Shown here: one piece after another, positions 1 to 6,274 of the stretch
How positions within the stretch are numbered: position 1 is the first letter of the stretch
How the letters are laid out: the number at the start of each line of letters is the position of its first letter
Origin: Bacteriovoracaceae bacterium UBA1018
GTDB lineage: Bacteria > Bdellovibrionota > UBA1018
Direction: 5' to 3'
Length of the DNA stretch: 11,682 nt
Assembly: GCA_002291495.1 (NCBI GenBank)
Contig: DBAE01000239.1
Location: 9,172 to 20,853, forward strand
Notes under the pieces: model-generated
What the model was told of the DNA's origin: nothing
Database searches by the model: none
Seen by the model: only the letters and a program-made list of their open reading frames with translations
Made by a program: the position numbers and the translations under genes

Positions 1-465
1 CTTGTCCTGTCAAAACTGTCCAATTATCAGATCGAATTTGAGATCATGGCCAGTGATCTCGACACCAATGTACTCAATAAGGCGAAAAACGGAGTTTATC
101 CGAAAGCTTGCGTAGAAAATGAAGTGCCAGATCCGTACTTGAGGATAGGCTTTGGTGTGGGCACGAATGGCCTAGAAGAGTGGATGAGAGTCAGGAATAG
201 CATACGCAAGACAGTGTCCTTTCGACAGATCAACCTAGCTCGTTTGGGCGATACAAAGTATTTTGACAGTGAGGTGAAGTTTGACCTGATCGTTTGCCGC
301 AACGTTTTCATTTACTTTGCCCCTCCTACAATTCAGCAGATTGTAAATAGCTTTCGAGATGTCTCAACAAAAGATACATATCTCATCACGGGTCACACCG
401 AATCGATTCAGAAAATAACCAACTCTTGGAGCCTTGTTCGTCCTAGCGTCTACAAAATCAAGTGA
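1..465 (+). CDS. cheR: CheR-type chemotaxis protein methyltransferase, C-terminal part (5' end outside window)
   Basis: CheR transfers methyl groups from S-adenosylmethionine to glutamates of chemoreceptors in the cytoplasm, setting adaptation of the chemotaxis signal. The frame is open from base 1, so the first visible ATG at 46 is not the start: the preceding codons read LVLSKLSNYQIEFEI and run straight into the SAM-binding strand MASDLDTNVL. Further family marks are the segment GVYP after the first helix, the string FDLIVCRNVFIYF that closes the Rossmann core, and the C-terminal GHTESI, matching the usual GH(S/T)ESL. About 154 residues are visible; whole CheR proteins are about 270-290, so the N-terminal helical domain and the first SAM motif lie outside. 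The gene ends with TGA only 9 bases from the end of the convergent membrane-protein gene. Whether it sits in a chemotaxis operon cannot be seen. Confidence 0.9.
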   Translation, partial: LVLSKLSNYQIEFEIMASDLDTNVLNKAKNGVYPKACVENEVPDPYLRIGFGVGTNGLEEWMRVRNSIRKTVSFRQINLARLGDTKYFDSEVKFDLIVCRNVFIYFAPPTIQQIVNSFRDVSTKDTYLITGHTESIQKITNSWSLVRPSVYKIK

Positions 466-474
466 TCGATATAA

Positions 475-1203
475 TTAAGACCGTTCCTTCTGAATATGAA
501 TTAACTCCGCGCAGCATAGGTAGCGCTGTAGGTAATGTACTGTCTGACTCCCCGACAAATAGAGCAGCAGTAGAAATAGTCCTAATGCAATCCACTGGGA
601 AAAATCTTGGTTAGATGCTTCGATCCATCCAAATACCGCGTCCTTAACCCAAGCGACTTTTTGCTCCTCGGGATTAGCGATCGAGTCTAAGCCTTGGATA
701 ATGAGAAAAAACATCGCCCCCCCGAGGGCGGTCAGATAACGGTTTCGATTTTGGAGACGGTCAAGATCCATCCGGTAACTGGCGATGGTCCATTTCCATT
801 GAGGAGCACTAAAGGTCAGATCCTTTTTCATATTCTCGCAGACTTGTTTTCGCCACTGGCTTTCTTTGAGGCTCTGTCCGAGAGCCGTCGCAATTGCTCC
901 CCTCTTAAAGGCTGAAGGGATATCGATCAGGACTTGCGAGCTTAAAAAATACACAGAGTATACCACTGGAAAGATCAAAATTAGCCAGTCAGCCACGGAT
1001 CTTACGGATCTGGGCAGGATACCAGCTTTAATCATAATCAAAATGGCGAGAGAGAAAAACGTAGGAAGCAAAAAGCACCAGAGAAACACGCTAATCATTC
1101 TTCGATTAACGAGGCGCCTTTCTCCTTGAATATCCATTCGTACAAACTCGATAAAAGCATGGTAACAGTCCGAATCACTTTTGAGCTGGGTGAATGTATC
1201 CAT
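475..1203 (-). CDS. Unrecognised four-helix membrane protein
   Basis: I do not recognise this 242-residue protein. Four hydrophobic segments are visible at about residues 36-59, 73-93, 155-171 and 203-219, so it is probably an inner-membrane protein. A charged, Arg/Lys-rich region lies between helices 2 and 3 (about 97-152), including QWRKQVCENMKKD and RMDLDRLQNRNR, and is probably cytoplasmic by the positive-inside rule. The N-terminal 35 residues and the C-terminal tail (LIHIQKERS) are polar. No catalytic motif, signal peptide or known domain stands out. It starts with ATG 20 bases after the stop of the ymdB-family gene, with only a weak TAAGG close to the start, and is probably the last gene of the thiolase-to-ymdB block. 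It ends 9 bases from convergent cheR with no terminator visible between them. The coding call is secure from length and context; function is unknown. Confidence 0.8.
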   Translation of the reverse strand: MDTFTQLKSDSDCYHAFIEFVRMDIQGERRLVNRRMISVFLWCFLLPTFFSLAILIMIKAGILPRSVRSVADWLILIFPVVYSVYFLSSQVLIDIPSAFKRGAIATALGQSLKESQWRKQVCENMKKDLTFSAPQWKWTIASYRMDLDRLQNRNRYLTALGGAMFFLIIQGLDSIANPEEQKVAWVKDAVFGWIEASNQDFSQWIALGLFLLLLYLSGSQTVHYLQRYLCCAELIHIQKERS

Positions 1204-1223
1204 GCCTTAATGATACAGGCTTA

Positions 1224-2045
1224 TCAAAGAGTGACAACAGGTTCTCTGAGCCTCAAGATCGAACGAGCCTTGCCGTTGGACTCATCAATGTCGATGATCA
1301 CACAACCGTATCCACCGGGTCCCTCAGCGGGTTCGTAGCGGACTGGGCGCTTAGTGAGAAACTTCTGAATGGAGAGTTCTTTTTTAACTCCAATGACGGA
1401 GTCATAACAACCCGTCATGCCGACGTCCGTGATTGCTGCCGTACCACCGGAGAGTACTCGTTCGTCAGCAGTTTGAACATGGCTATGACTGCCAACAACA
1501 GCGCTGACTCTTCCATCCATGAAGTGCGCAAAGGCTTGTTTTTCGGAGCTTGCTTCACCGTGAAAATCGATCAAGATGCAGGCGATCCCAAGATGATCCA
1601 TTTTTTCGACTTCTTTTTCGGCCGTCCGAAATGGACAATCCAAAGCGTCCATAAATACACGACCCATGACCTGAATCACTCCAAGTCGTAGGCTCTTGCC
1701 GGTGCTGGCCGAACGCATAGACTCAACGACCGTAGAGCCACGTCCAGGCGCCTTAAACATCGGATGATCTGGATAATTAGCGGGACGAATTACTCGGGTG
1801 CTTGAACCCATGAAAGGAATAATCTGTTTTTGATCCCAAGCATGGTTCCCAGTCGTGATGACATCCACACCTTGGTCAAAGAACTCCTGGGCCATTTCGG
1901 GAAGGATCCCATTTCCGTGACAGGCATTCTCACCGTTGACGACGACAAAGTCGATTCCATGGGCTGGGACTATTTTTTTCAGTGCGACCTTGATTGCGTC
2001 TCGCCCCGGTCGACCAAAGACATCTCCGAAATAAAGTACCTTCAT
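1224..2045 (-). CDS. ymdB: YmdB-family (TIGR00282) metallophosphoesterase
   Basis: The protein belongs to the YmdB family of two-metal calcineurin-like phosphoesterases; the Bacillus subtilis member hydrolyses 2',3'-cyclic nucleotides and affects biofilm gene expression. All metal-ligand motifs are visible in the 273-residue product: D8 in YFGDVFGRPGR, E39-N40 in VNGENA, N67-H68 in TGNHAWD, H162 in IDFHGEASSEK, and H187 and H189 in GSHSHVQTAD. ITDVGMTG follows, as is usual in the family. I chose the ATG at 2043-2045 because the family begins directly with MKVLYFGD. A longer reading begins at a TTG (2069) and adds eight residues that overlap the end of rny. From the ATG the gap to rny is 7 bases, so the two are almost certainly cotranscribed; an rny-ymdB pairing is known from Firmicutes and implies a shared role in RNA metabolism. 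The substrate in this organism is not known. Confidence 0.93.
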   Translation of the reverse strand: MKVLYFGDVFGRPGRDAIKVALKKIVPAHGIDFVVVNGENACHGNGILPEMAQEFFDQGVDVITTGNHAWDQKQIIPFMGSSTRVIRPANYPDHPMFKAPGRGSTVVESMRSASTGKSLRLGVIQVMGRVFMDALDCPFRTAEKEVEKMDHLGIACILIDFHGEASSEKQAFAHFMDGRVSAVVGSHSHVQTADERVLSGGTAAITDVGMTGCYDSVIGVKKELSIQKFLTKRPVRYEPAEGPGGYGCVIIDIDESNGKARSILRLREPVVTL

Positions 2046-2052
2046 TGCTGCA

Positions 2053-3309
2053 TCACTTTCGCTGAGCAATCGCAGTTGCGCGAAGCTCTCTTAAGATAGT
2101 TACTTTGATCAAACCCGGAAACCGGACTTCTTCTTCTACACGCTCCGCAATCTTTGAGGCTAGATCATGAGCGCCCTGGTCATCGACTCGATTACAATCC
2201 ACAAATACCCTAAGTTCACGACCTGCTTGCACAGCGTAGCTTTGTTCTACTCCGTCAAACTGAAGCGCAATTTTTTCCATTGCTGTAGCACGCTCAAGAG
2301 CACTTTGTGTCGAACCATTTCGGGCTCCAGGGCGAGCTCCTGACAATGCATCGGCCGCGATCACTAGGTGATCCAGCCAAGTCTCAGGTACAACTTCTTC
2401 GTGATGAGAGGCAATGGCTTGAATGACAAGCGCTGATTCACCATACTTGCGCGCAAAATCAGCACCGGATTGAGAGTGTCCACCCCCATGTTTTTGATCG
2501 AGTGCTTTTCCTAAGTCATGGAGGAGCCCTGCTCGCCGAGCAATGATTGGATCAAATCCCATCTCAGAAGCTAAGGACCCACAAAGCCATGCGGTTTCGA
2601 CAGCATGCTCGAGTTGGTTTTGATTAAAGCTCGTTCTGTACTGAAGACTTCCAAGAACTCTCAGAATTGCAGGGTGAATATTTTCTAAGCCAAGCTCCTT
2701 TGCTGCACGAACAGCAGCGTCCCGAGTTTTAGTCTCCACTTGAGTGCGTGCTGCCGTAAGAGCTTCTTCAATCTTAGCGGGTTGAATGCGACCGTCACGC
2801 ACAAGAATCTCAAGTGCTGTGCGAGCGACTTCTCTACGAAAAGGGTCAAAACAGGAAATCACAACCGCATTTGGACGATCATTGAGCAGGAGATCGACCC
2901 CAGCTTTTTCTTCAAAAGCTCGAGCGTTACGTCCCTCTTTACCTACAATCTTATTTTTGATGCCGTCTCTGAGTTGCGCGTCGGTAAACTGTACATGGGT
3001 AGTACTAGCTGGAACGACAAAACGTGTGGCTTGGCGCGAGACCACGATAGCAAGAAGGCGTCGTGCTTGCTCCTCTTCGTCTAGATTGGCGGAGAAACTC
3101 GGCTGTTGTCTTGTGACTGAGGTACTTAGAGTGAGCTTTTTCTTTGGTGTTTCTTTCAGTGACTTTTGGACGAGTTCTTGGACTGCTTGATCGACCACCT
3201 TTTGAACGACAGGCAACACTGGTTCGGCTTTAGGCTCTGGCGCCAACTGCACGGCCGGTGCTTTGAAGTGGCTTTTTATTTTGATGATGAGGTTGGCAAA
3301 AAAATTCAC
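2053..3309 (-). CDS. rny: Ribonuclease Y with an atypical short N-terminus
   Basis: RNase Y is an HD-domain endoribonuclease that starts mRNA decay, usually at the membrane. In this 418-residue product the conserved part begins near residue 78 (DEEEQARRLLA). It continues through a KH RNA-binding domain at about 105-165 with loop GKEG at 123-126 (IVGKEGRNAR), then the HD domain with H235, H264-D265 (GLLHDLGKALD) and D320 (AADALSGARPGAR), and ends in the typical C-terminal part (FDGVEQSYAVQAGRE). RNase Y is normally about 520 residues with an N-terminal transmembrane helix and a long coiled coil. Here there is no transmembrane helix, only a possibly amphipathic start (MNFFANLIIKIKSHF), then a Pro/Ala/Lys-rich linker. 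The start is GTG at 3309; an in-frame TAG four codons upstream rules out a longer N-terminus. It lies 12 bases after the cyclo-ligase gene and 7 before ymdB. Confidence 0.93.
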   Translation of the reverse strand: MNFFANLIIKIKSHFKAPAVQLAPEPKAEPVLPVVQKVVDQAVQELVQKSLKETPKKKLTLSTSVTRQQPSFSANLDEEEQARRLLAIVVSRQATRFVVPASTTHVQFTDAQLRDGIKNKIVGKEGRNARAFEEKAGVDLLLNDRPNAVVISCFDPFRREVARTALEILVRDGRIQPAKIEEALTAARTQVETKTRDAAVRAAKELGLENIHPAILRVLGSLQYRTSFNQNQLEHAVETAWLCGSLASEMGFDPIIARRAGLLHDLGKALDQKHGGGHSQSGADFARKYGESALVIQAIASHHEEVVPETWLDHLVIAADALSGARPGARNGSTQSALERATAMEKIALQFDGVEQSYAVQAGRELRVFVDCNRVDDQGAHDLASKIAERVEEEVRFPGLIKVTILRELRATAIAQRK

Positions 3310-3321
3310 GCTAACTACTTT

Positions 3322-3912
3322 CTAATTTAAAACTTCAATCTCTTCAGACTGCGTAATGATCCAATGAACCGGTCGATCCCAAGCATTCTGGCTCAGTCTC
3401 GGAAAAACCTGAAAATCGTAAGCCAATCCGACTCTCCATGCGCTCTGAGCCGTTTTGGTTAGGTAGCGGTCATAATAACCGGCTCCCATCCCGATGCGCT
3501 CTCCTTGTCGGCCAAATGCTACTCCAGGAATAAAGATGAGATCTAGCTCCTGAGGATCAATGGCTTGGCCCTTTGAGACCGGTTCTGGGATCCCATAAGG
3601 TCCTGTTGCCCAACACGAGTCCTTTTCTGACGCTGGAAGAAACTCCATCTCTCGTGTTTCGGGGCTAATCACTCGTGGAAAATAAAGATGAGATCCTTGT
3701 TTCCGAAAGTACATTTCGAGCTCAATCGGATCGAGTTCGCCCTTCATCGACTCATACCGCGTGCGATACATTCCGATTCGAGCTGCCTTGAGATTGAGGT
3801 GAAATCGACTTTTTAAAAAGCATTCGACGACTTGCTTACTCATGATCTGAACCTGCTCTGCAGTAAGAGCTCGGCGCTGATCTAAGATTTGCTTTCGTAT
3901 AACTTCATTCAC
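3322..3912 (-). CDS. ygfA: 5-formyltetrahydrofolate cyclo-ligase
   Basis: This enzyme uses ATP to convert 5-formyltetrahydrofolate to 5,10-methenyltetrahydrofolate, returning the stored folate form to the one-carbon pool in the cytoplasm. The 196-residue length is normal for the family. Visible marks are the N-terminal basic helix RKQILDQRRALT at 6-17, GPYGIPEP at 104-111, IFIPGVAFGRQGERIGMGAGYYDRYL spread over 126-151 with its glycine-rich loop, and WDRPVHWIIT near the C-terminus. The start is GTG (3910-3912), preceded by an AGAAG about 8 bases upstream; no upstream alternative fits, because the zapA stop is 11 bases away. The zapA-cyclo-ligase adjacency also occurs in gammaproteobacteria, where 6S RNA lies nearby. 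Here the gap is too small for that RNA. Confidence 0.93.
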   Translation of the reverse strand: MNEVIRKQILDQRRALTAEQVQIMSKQVVECFLKSRFHLNLKAARIGMYRTRYESMKGELDPIELEMYFRKQGSHLYFPRVISPETREMEFLPASEKDSCWATGPYGIPEPVSKGQAIDPQELDLIFIPGVAFGRQGERIGMGAGYYDRYLTKTAQSAWRVGLAYDFQVFPRLSQNAWDRPVHWIITQSEEIEVLN

Positions 3913-3923
3913 AGAAGGTACTT

Positions 3924-4214
3924 CTAAATCTCGGCGTCGATAAGCTTTCGAAGCTCACTCGACTTTTCATCCATTTTTTGCTGCTGAACCGACGCCCGCT
4001 TCTTTGCCCGAACATACTCTTCAGCCAAATCGAGCAAGGCCAAGAGAGCTACATGATGAGACACAGGTGCGGAACTTCGCTTTTCAGCATTTTCCAACAG
4101 TTGACTGACTAGCGCGACAACTTCATTTACAATTTCAGGTTCGCCATGGGTCCGAAGTGAGATCCTCTGACCTAACAACCGGACTTCTATGGGCATTCCC
4201 TTTTTATCAGCCAT
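3924..4214 (-). CDS. zapA: Cell division protein ZapA
   Basis: ZapA is a small cytoplasmic protein that cross-links FtsZ filaments and stabilises the division ring. The 96-residue product has the family layout: a short N-terminal beta part with IEVRLLGQRISLRTHGEPE at about 9-27, then a long helix (VNEVVALVSQLLENAEKR), then HVALLALLDLAEEYVRAKKR, which matches the conserved ALNIADE-like helix, and a charged C-terminal helix. The annotated ATG at 4212-4214 has no clear ribosome-binding site. A second in-frame ATG at residue 7 (position 4196) sits just after AAAAAGGGA, so the true N-terminus could be six residues shorter. The gene follows the thiolase gene by 40 bases and precedes the cyclo-ligase by 11. 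ZapA is recognised by pattern and context rather than by a catalytic motif. Confidence 0.88.
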   Translation of the reverse strand: MADKKGMPIEVRLLGQRISLRTHGEPEIVNEVVALVSQLLENAEKRSSAPVSHHVALLALLDLAEEYVRAKKRASVQQQKMDEKSSELRKLIDAEI

Positions 4215-4254
4215 GGCCGGAAAGTAGCACTTTTTTAGTCAGGATTCAAGCTGC

Positions 4255-5412
4255 CTAGAAAGCCTCAAGGATCATTGCGATACCTTGACCGCCCCCAATA
4301 CAAGCAGTCCCGAGACCATAGCGCTTTTTACGTTGTTTTAAAGCATACAAGAGATGCTGAACAATACGTGTTCCACTCGCTGCTAATGGGTGTCCGATGG
4401 CGATTGCTCCCCCGTCCAAATTGAACTTTTCTCGTGGAATTTTAAGCTCTTTCTCCACTGCAAGGGCCTGTGAAGCAAAGGCTTCATTGACCTCGATCAG
4501 GTCCATTTGATCTAGAGTCATTCCTGCTCGGGCAAGGGCAATTTGGGAAGCCGAAACGGGCCCAATACCCATGATTTTCGGATCACATCCCGAGATTCCG
4601 TAAGAAATCATACGTCCAAGCGGAGTCCATCCTTCTTTCTTAGCACGTTCCTCGGTCGAAACGACCAGCGCGGCCGCACCGTCCACGATCCCGCTCGCAT
4701 TACCTGCAGTAACAGTCCCACCTGCCTTAAATACTGGCTTAAGCTTAGCTAAACTTGCTTGATCAGTCTGAGGACGAGGGTGCTCATCGGCCGTAACTGC
4801 GCCCATAGGAGTAATTTCATCATCAAATCGTTTTGCAGCAATCGCTTCGCGGGTGAGTTGTTGAGATCTGAGAGCAAAAGCATCTGCTTCTTCACGAGAA
4901 ATATTATATTTCTCAGCGAGATTTTCAGCAGTAATCGCCATAGGGATTTGTGCGTAACTATCGGTTAGGGCCTCGACCAGCATGTCGACGACTTGCTTGT
5001 GGCCCATCTTCATTCCCCATCGGGCATTTCTTAAAACATAGGGAGTCATACTCATGTTTTCAACGCCGCCCACTAGAGCGACTTGCGTGTCACCAGCCAG
5101 CATCTGATGATAGGCTTCGACGACCGACTGAAATCCAGATCCACAAAGTCTGTTTACTCCTAAGGCGGGAACCGACTGCGGAATACCTAAATGAAGTCCA
5201 ACGTGGCGAGGTGTGTAAGCGCTATCCGGAGCAGCTTGGATCACATTGCCAAAGATCACATGATCGACTTGATCAGGGCGTACTTTAGCTTGCTCAAGAG
5301 CTGCCCTGCTTGCCGCTACTCCAAGATCAGTTGGGTTAATATCTTTAAACGAACCGCCATTTGCTCCAAAAGGAGTACGTTTTCCACCTAAAAAAACAAG
5401 GGTTTGCTTCAT
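4255..5412 (-). CDS. Thiolase family protein, acetyl-CoA C-acetyltransferase type
   Basis: Thiolases condense two acetyl-CoA units or cleave 3-ketoacyl-CoA. The 385-residue product has the full catalytic set: nucleophile C90 in NRLCGSGFQSV, NEAFASQALA at 309-318, H341 in GGAIAIGHPLAASG, and C371 in GTACIGGGQG. Length and N-terminus (LVFLGGKRTPFGANGGSF) fit the biosynthetic, acetoacetyl-CoA-forming type, with VENMSMTPYVLRNARWGMKMGH in the substrate loop region at 117-138. Substrate chain length cannot be settled by eye, so FadA-like beta-oxidation use remains possible. The start is ATG at 5410-5412 with a GAGG about 13 bases upstream. It is the first gene of the minus-strand block, next to the divergent intergenic region, so its promoter probably also serves zapA and the genes after it. 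No dehydrogenase or hydratase partner is nearby, which leaves its pathway open. Confidence 0.93.
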   Translation of the reverse strand: MKQTLVFLGGKRTPFGANGGSFKDINPTDLGVAASRAALEQAKVRPDQVDHVIFGNVIQAAPDSAYTPRHVGLHLGIPQSVPALGVNRLCGSGFQSVVEAYHQMLAGDTQVALVGGVENMSMTPYVLRNARWGMKMGHKQVVDMLVEALTDSYAQIPMAITAENLAEKYNISREEADAFALRSQQLTREAIAAKRFDDEITPMGAVTADEHPRPQTDQASLAKLKPVFKAGGTVTAGNASGIVDGAAALVVSTEERAKKEGWTPLGRMISYGISGCDPKIMGIGPVSASQIALARAGMTLDQMDLIEVNEAFASQALAVEKELKIPREKFNLDGGAIAIGHPLAASGTRIVQHLLYALKQRKKRYGLGTACIGGGQGIAMILEAF

Positions 5413-5564
5413 GACTCAGAGCTTACCTCGATTTCATAAACTTTGGAAATAGAGAAGCAACTCAGCAACGTGAGGAGAACTTTGGCCGGACTTTGACGCG
5501 GCATATTTTGCCGATTTGCGGAAGCCCCGCTTCTTCAGGCATAATCCTAAGTGGAGGCAATGGA
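5413..5564. promoter_or_regulatory. Divergent intergenic region between thiolase and coiled-coil genes
   Basis: This 152-base stretch separates two divergently read genes and should hold promoters for both. On the plus strand a candidate -35 TTGCGG at 5516-5521 and -10 CATAAT at 5540-5545 are 18 bases apart; the -10 matches consensus at five of six positions, the -35 at three. A perfect five-base hairpin, GAAGC-CCC-GCTTC at 5521-5533, lies between the boxes. On the minus strand I see only weak matches upstream of the thiolase (TTGCTT, then TATGAA 16 bases on). No promoter is proven. A TTG-initiated reading into this region from 5493 is not supported. Confidence 0.45.
5553..5557 (+). promoter_or_regulatory. 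Ribosome-binding site that fixes the coiled-coil gene start
   Basis: GGAGG at 5553-5557 lies 7 bases before the ATG at 5565. It supports that start over the TTG at 5493, and over the out-of-frame ATG at 5560, which is too close to the site. Confidence 0.7.
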
Positions 5565-6023
5565 ATGCCAGGAGAAATTGCTAGTACACAGAGTGATGAA
5601 ATCCGTCTGCGTAACCTGCGCGCCCAAATGCAGAATCGCCATGACTTACAAATGCGTGAGATGGAAGAAAAAAACCAATCTTCTGTTCAGCGCTTGGTAG
5701 AAAATCACACAACTCAAACTGAACAACTCCGAAATGCTTTTGATGTAACTATCTCTCGCGAGGCAGAAGCACTTGAGCAACGTCTCCATGAAGTACGCCT
5801 CCACAACGACGAGCGCATCGAAACTGAAAAACAAACCGGTGATCAACAGCTCTTCAAAGTAAAGCAGGCCAATCAGCAACGTATCGCTGAGTATAAAAAG
5901 AATAGTGAAGCTCAAATCGAGTCCTTACGCAAACAACTGCAAGCTTCGGCTGAGACTCTCCGTGAACAAGCGAAGAAACAGGAACAAAGAACTGATCCAA
6001 AGCTAAATAAAAGAACGACTTAA
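5565..6023 (+). CDS. Unrecognised helical protein with 22-residue repeats
   Basis: I do not recognise this 152-residue protein. From about residue 15 to 135 it is almost entirely charged, polar and helix-forming, with no proline or transmembrane segment and no signal peptide, so it is probably a soluble cytoplasmic coiled-coil or filament-like protein. Cut into 22-residue units from residue 15, several columns recur: position 5 is V41, I63, I85, I107; position 15 is Q29, Q51, R73, Q95, Q117; position 16 is M30, T52, L74, L96, I118; position 19 is M33, L55, V77, V99, L121; position 20 is R56, R78, K100, R122. This is an 11/22-residue rather than a simple seven-residue rhythm. The tail (KKQEQRTDPKLNKRTT) is basic. 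Start: ATG with GGAGG 7 bases upstream. It is followed after 31 bases by a 69-residue gene on the same strand, probably cotranscribed. Confidence 0.85.
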   Translation: MPGEIASTQSDEIRLRNLRAQMQNRHDLQMREMEEKNQSSVQRLVENHTTQTEQLRNAFDVTISREAEALEQRLHEVRLHNDERIETEKQTGDQQLFKVKQANQQRIAEYKKNSEAQIESLRKQLQASAETLREQAKKQEQRTDPKLNKRTT

Positions 6024-6054
6024 GTGTGTCAGAAGAGAAAAGGAGATCTCAAAC

Positions 6055-6264
6055 ATGACTTATTCAAGAAGTGATATCGGACAGAAAAAAGCTCCAGTCG
6101 CAGAAGGCGCAAAAGAAGAAGCTCAGATCAAGGTGGATGGTTTTGAACAAGTGCTTGAGATGCTCAAGATCGCGGATCCAGCATTCCGTGATTCTCTGCT
6201 CCGTCGTTTAGCTAAACGCGACGCTGAACTTGCACGTAACTTGATCGCTGATCTCGGTCTTTGA
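6055..6264 (+). CDS. Small protein with a FliG-like helical segment
   Basis: This 69-residue protein has a strong ribosome-binding site, AGGAG at 6041-6045, nine bases before its ATG. The first 27 residues are polar and probably flexible. Residues 28-67 look like three short amphipathic helices: GFEQVLEMLKIA, PAFRDSLLRRLAKR and AELARNLIADLG. Residues 35-68 resemble the armadillo-type segment of the flagellar switch protein FliG, whose consensus (from memory) reads like LKGASEELREKIL then NMSKRAAEML; K, A, R, L, KR, AE and the final LG fall in register without a gap. The resemblance covers only about 34 residues and could reflect a general helical-repeat pattern, also seen in the MgtE N-domain. 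It has no enzyme motif or membrane segment. It probably forms a two-gene unit with the upstream repeat protein. The function is not known; a protein-protein contact role is an inference. Confidence 0.8.
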   Translation: MTYSRSDIGQKKAPVAEGAKEEAQIKVDGFEQVLEMLKIADPAFRDSLLRRLAKRDAELARNLIADLGL

Positions 6265-6274
6265 TTTTAGAGTT

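Noticed and set aside
1194..1691. 165-residue plus-strand open frame
   Set aside because: It is antisense to the ymdB-family gene, whose motifs are complete; the frame has low-complexity, non-protein-like composition and no ribosome-binding site.
2046..2069. TTG-initiated extension of the ymdB-family gene by eight residues
   Set aside because: It overlaps the end of rny, and the family starts at the ATG at 2045 with MKVLYFGD.
2786..3190. 134-residue plus-strand open frame inside rny
   Set aside because: Arg/Ser-rich shadow of the rny coding strand. RNase Y motifs on the other strand account for the open frame.
3913..3923. 6S RNA between zapA and the cyclo-ligase gene, as in gammaproteobacteria
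   Set aside because: The gap is only 11 bases, far too small for a 6S RNA of about 180 bases.
4950..5288. 112-residue plus-strand open frame
   Set aside because: It is antisense to the thiolase active-site region; no start signal and an Arg/Cys-rich composition typical of a shadow.
5493..5564. TTG-initiated 24-residue extension of the repeat protein
   Set aside because: It covers the candidate promoter and hairpin, has no ribosome-binding site, and the ATG at 5565 has GGAGG at good spacing.
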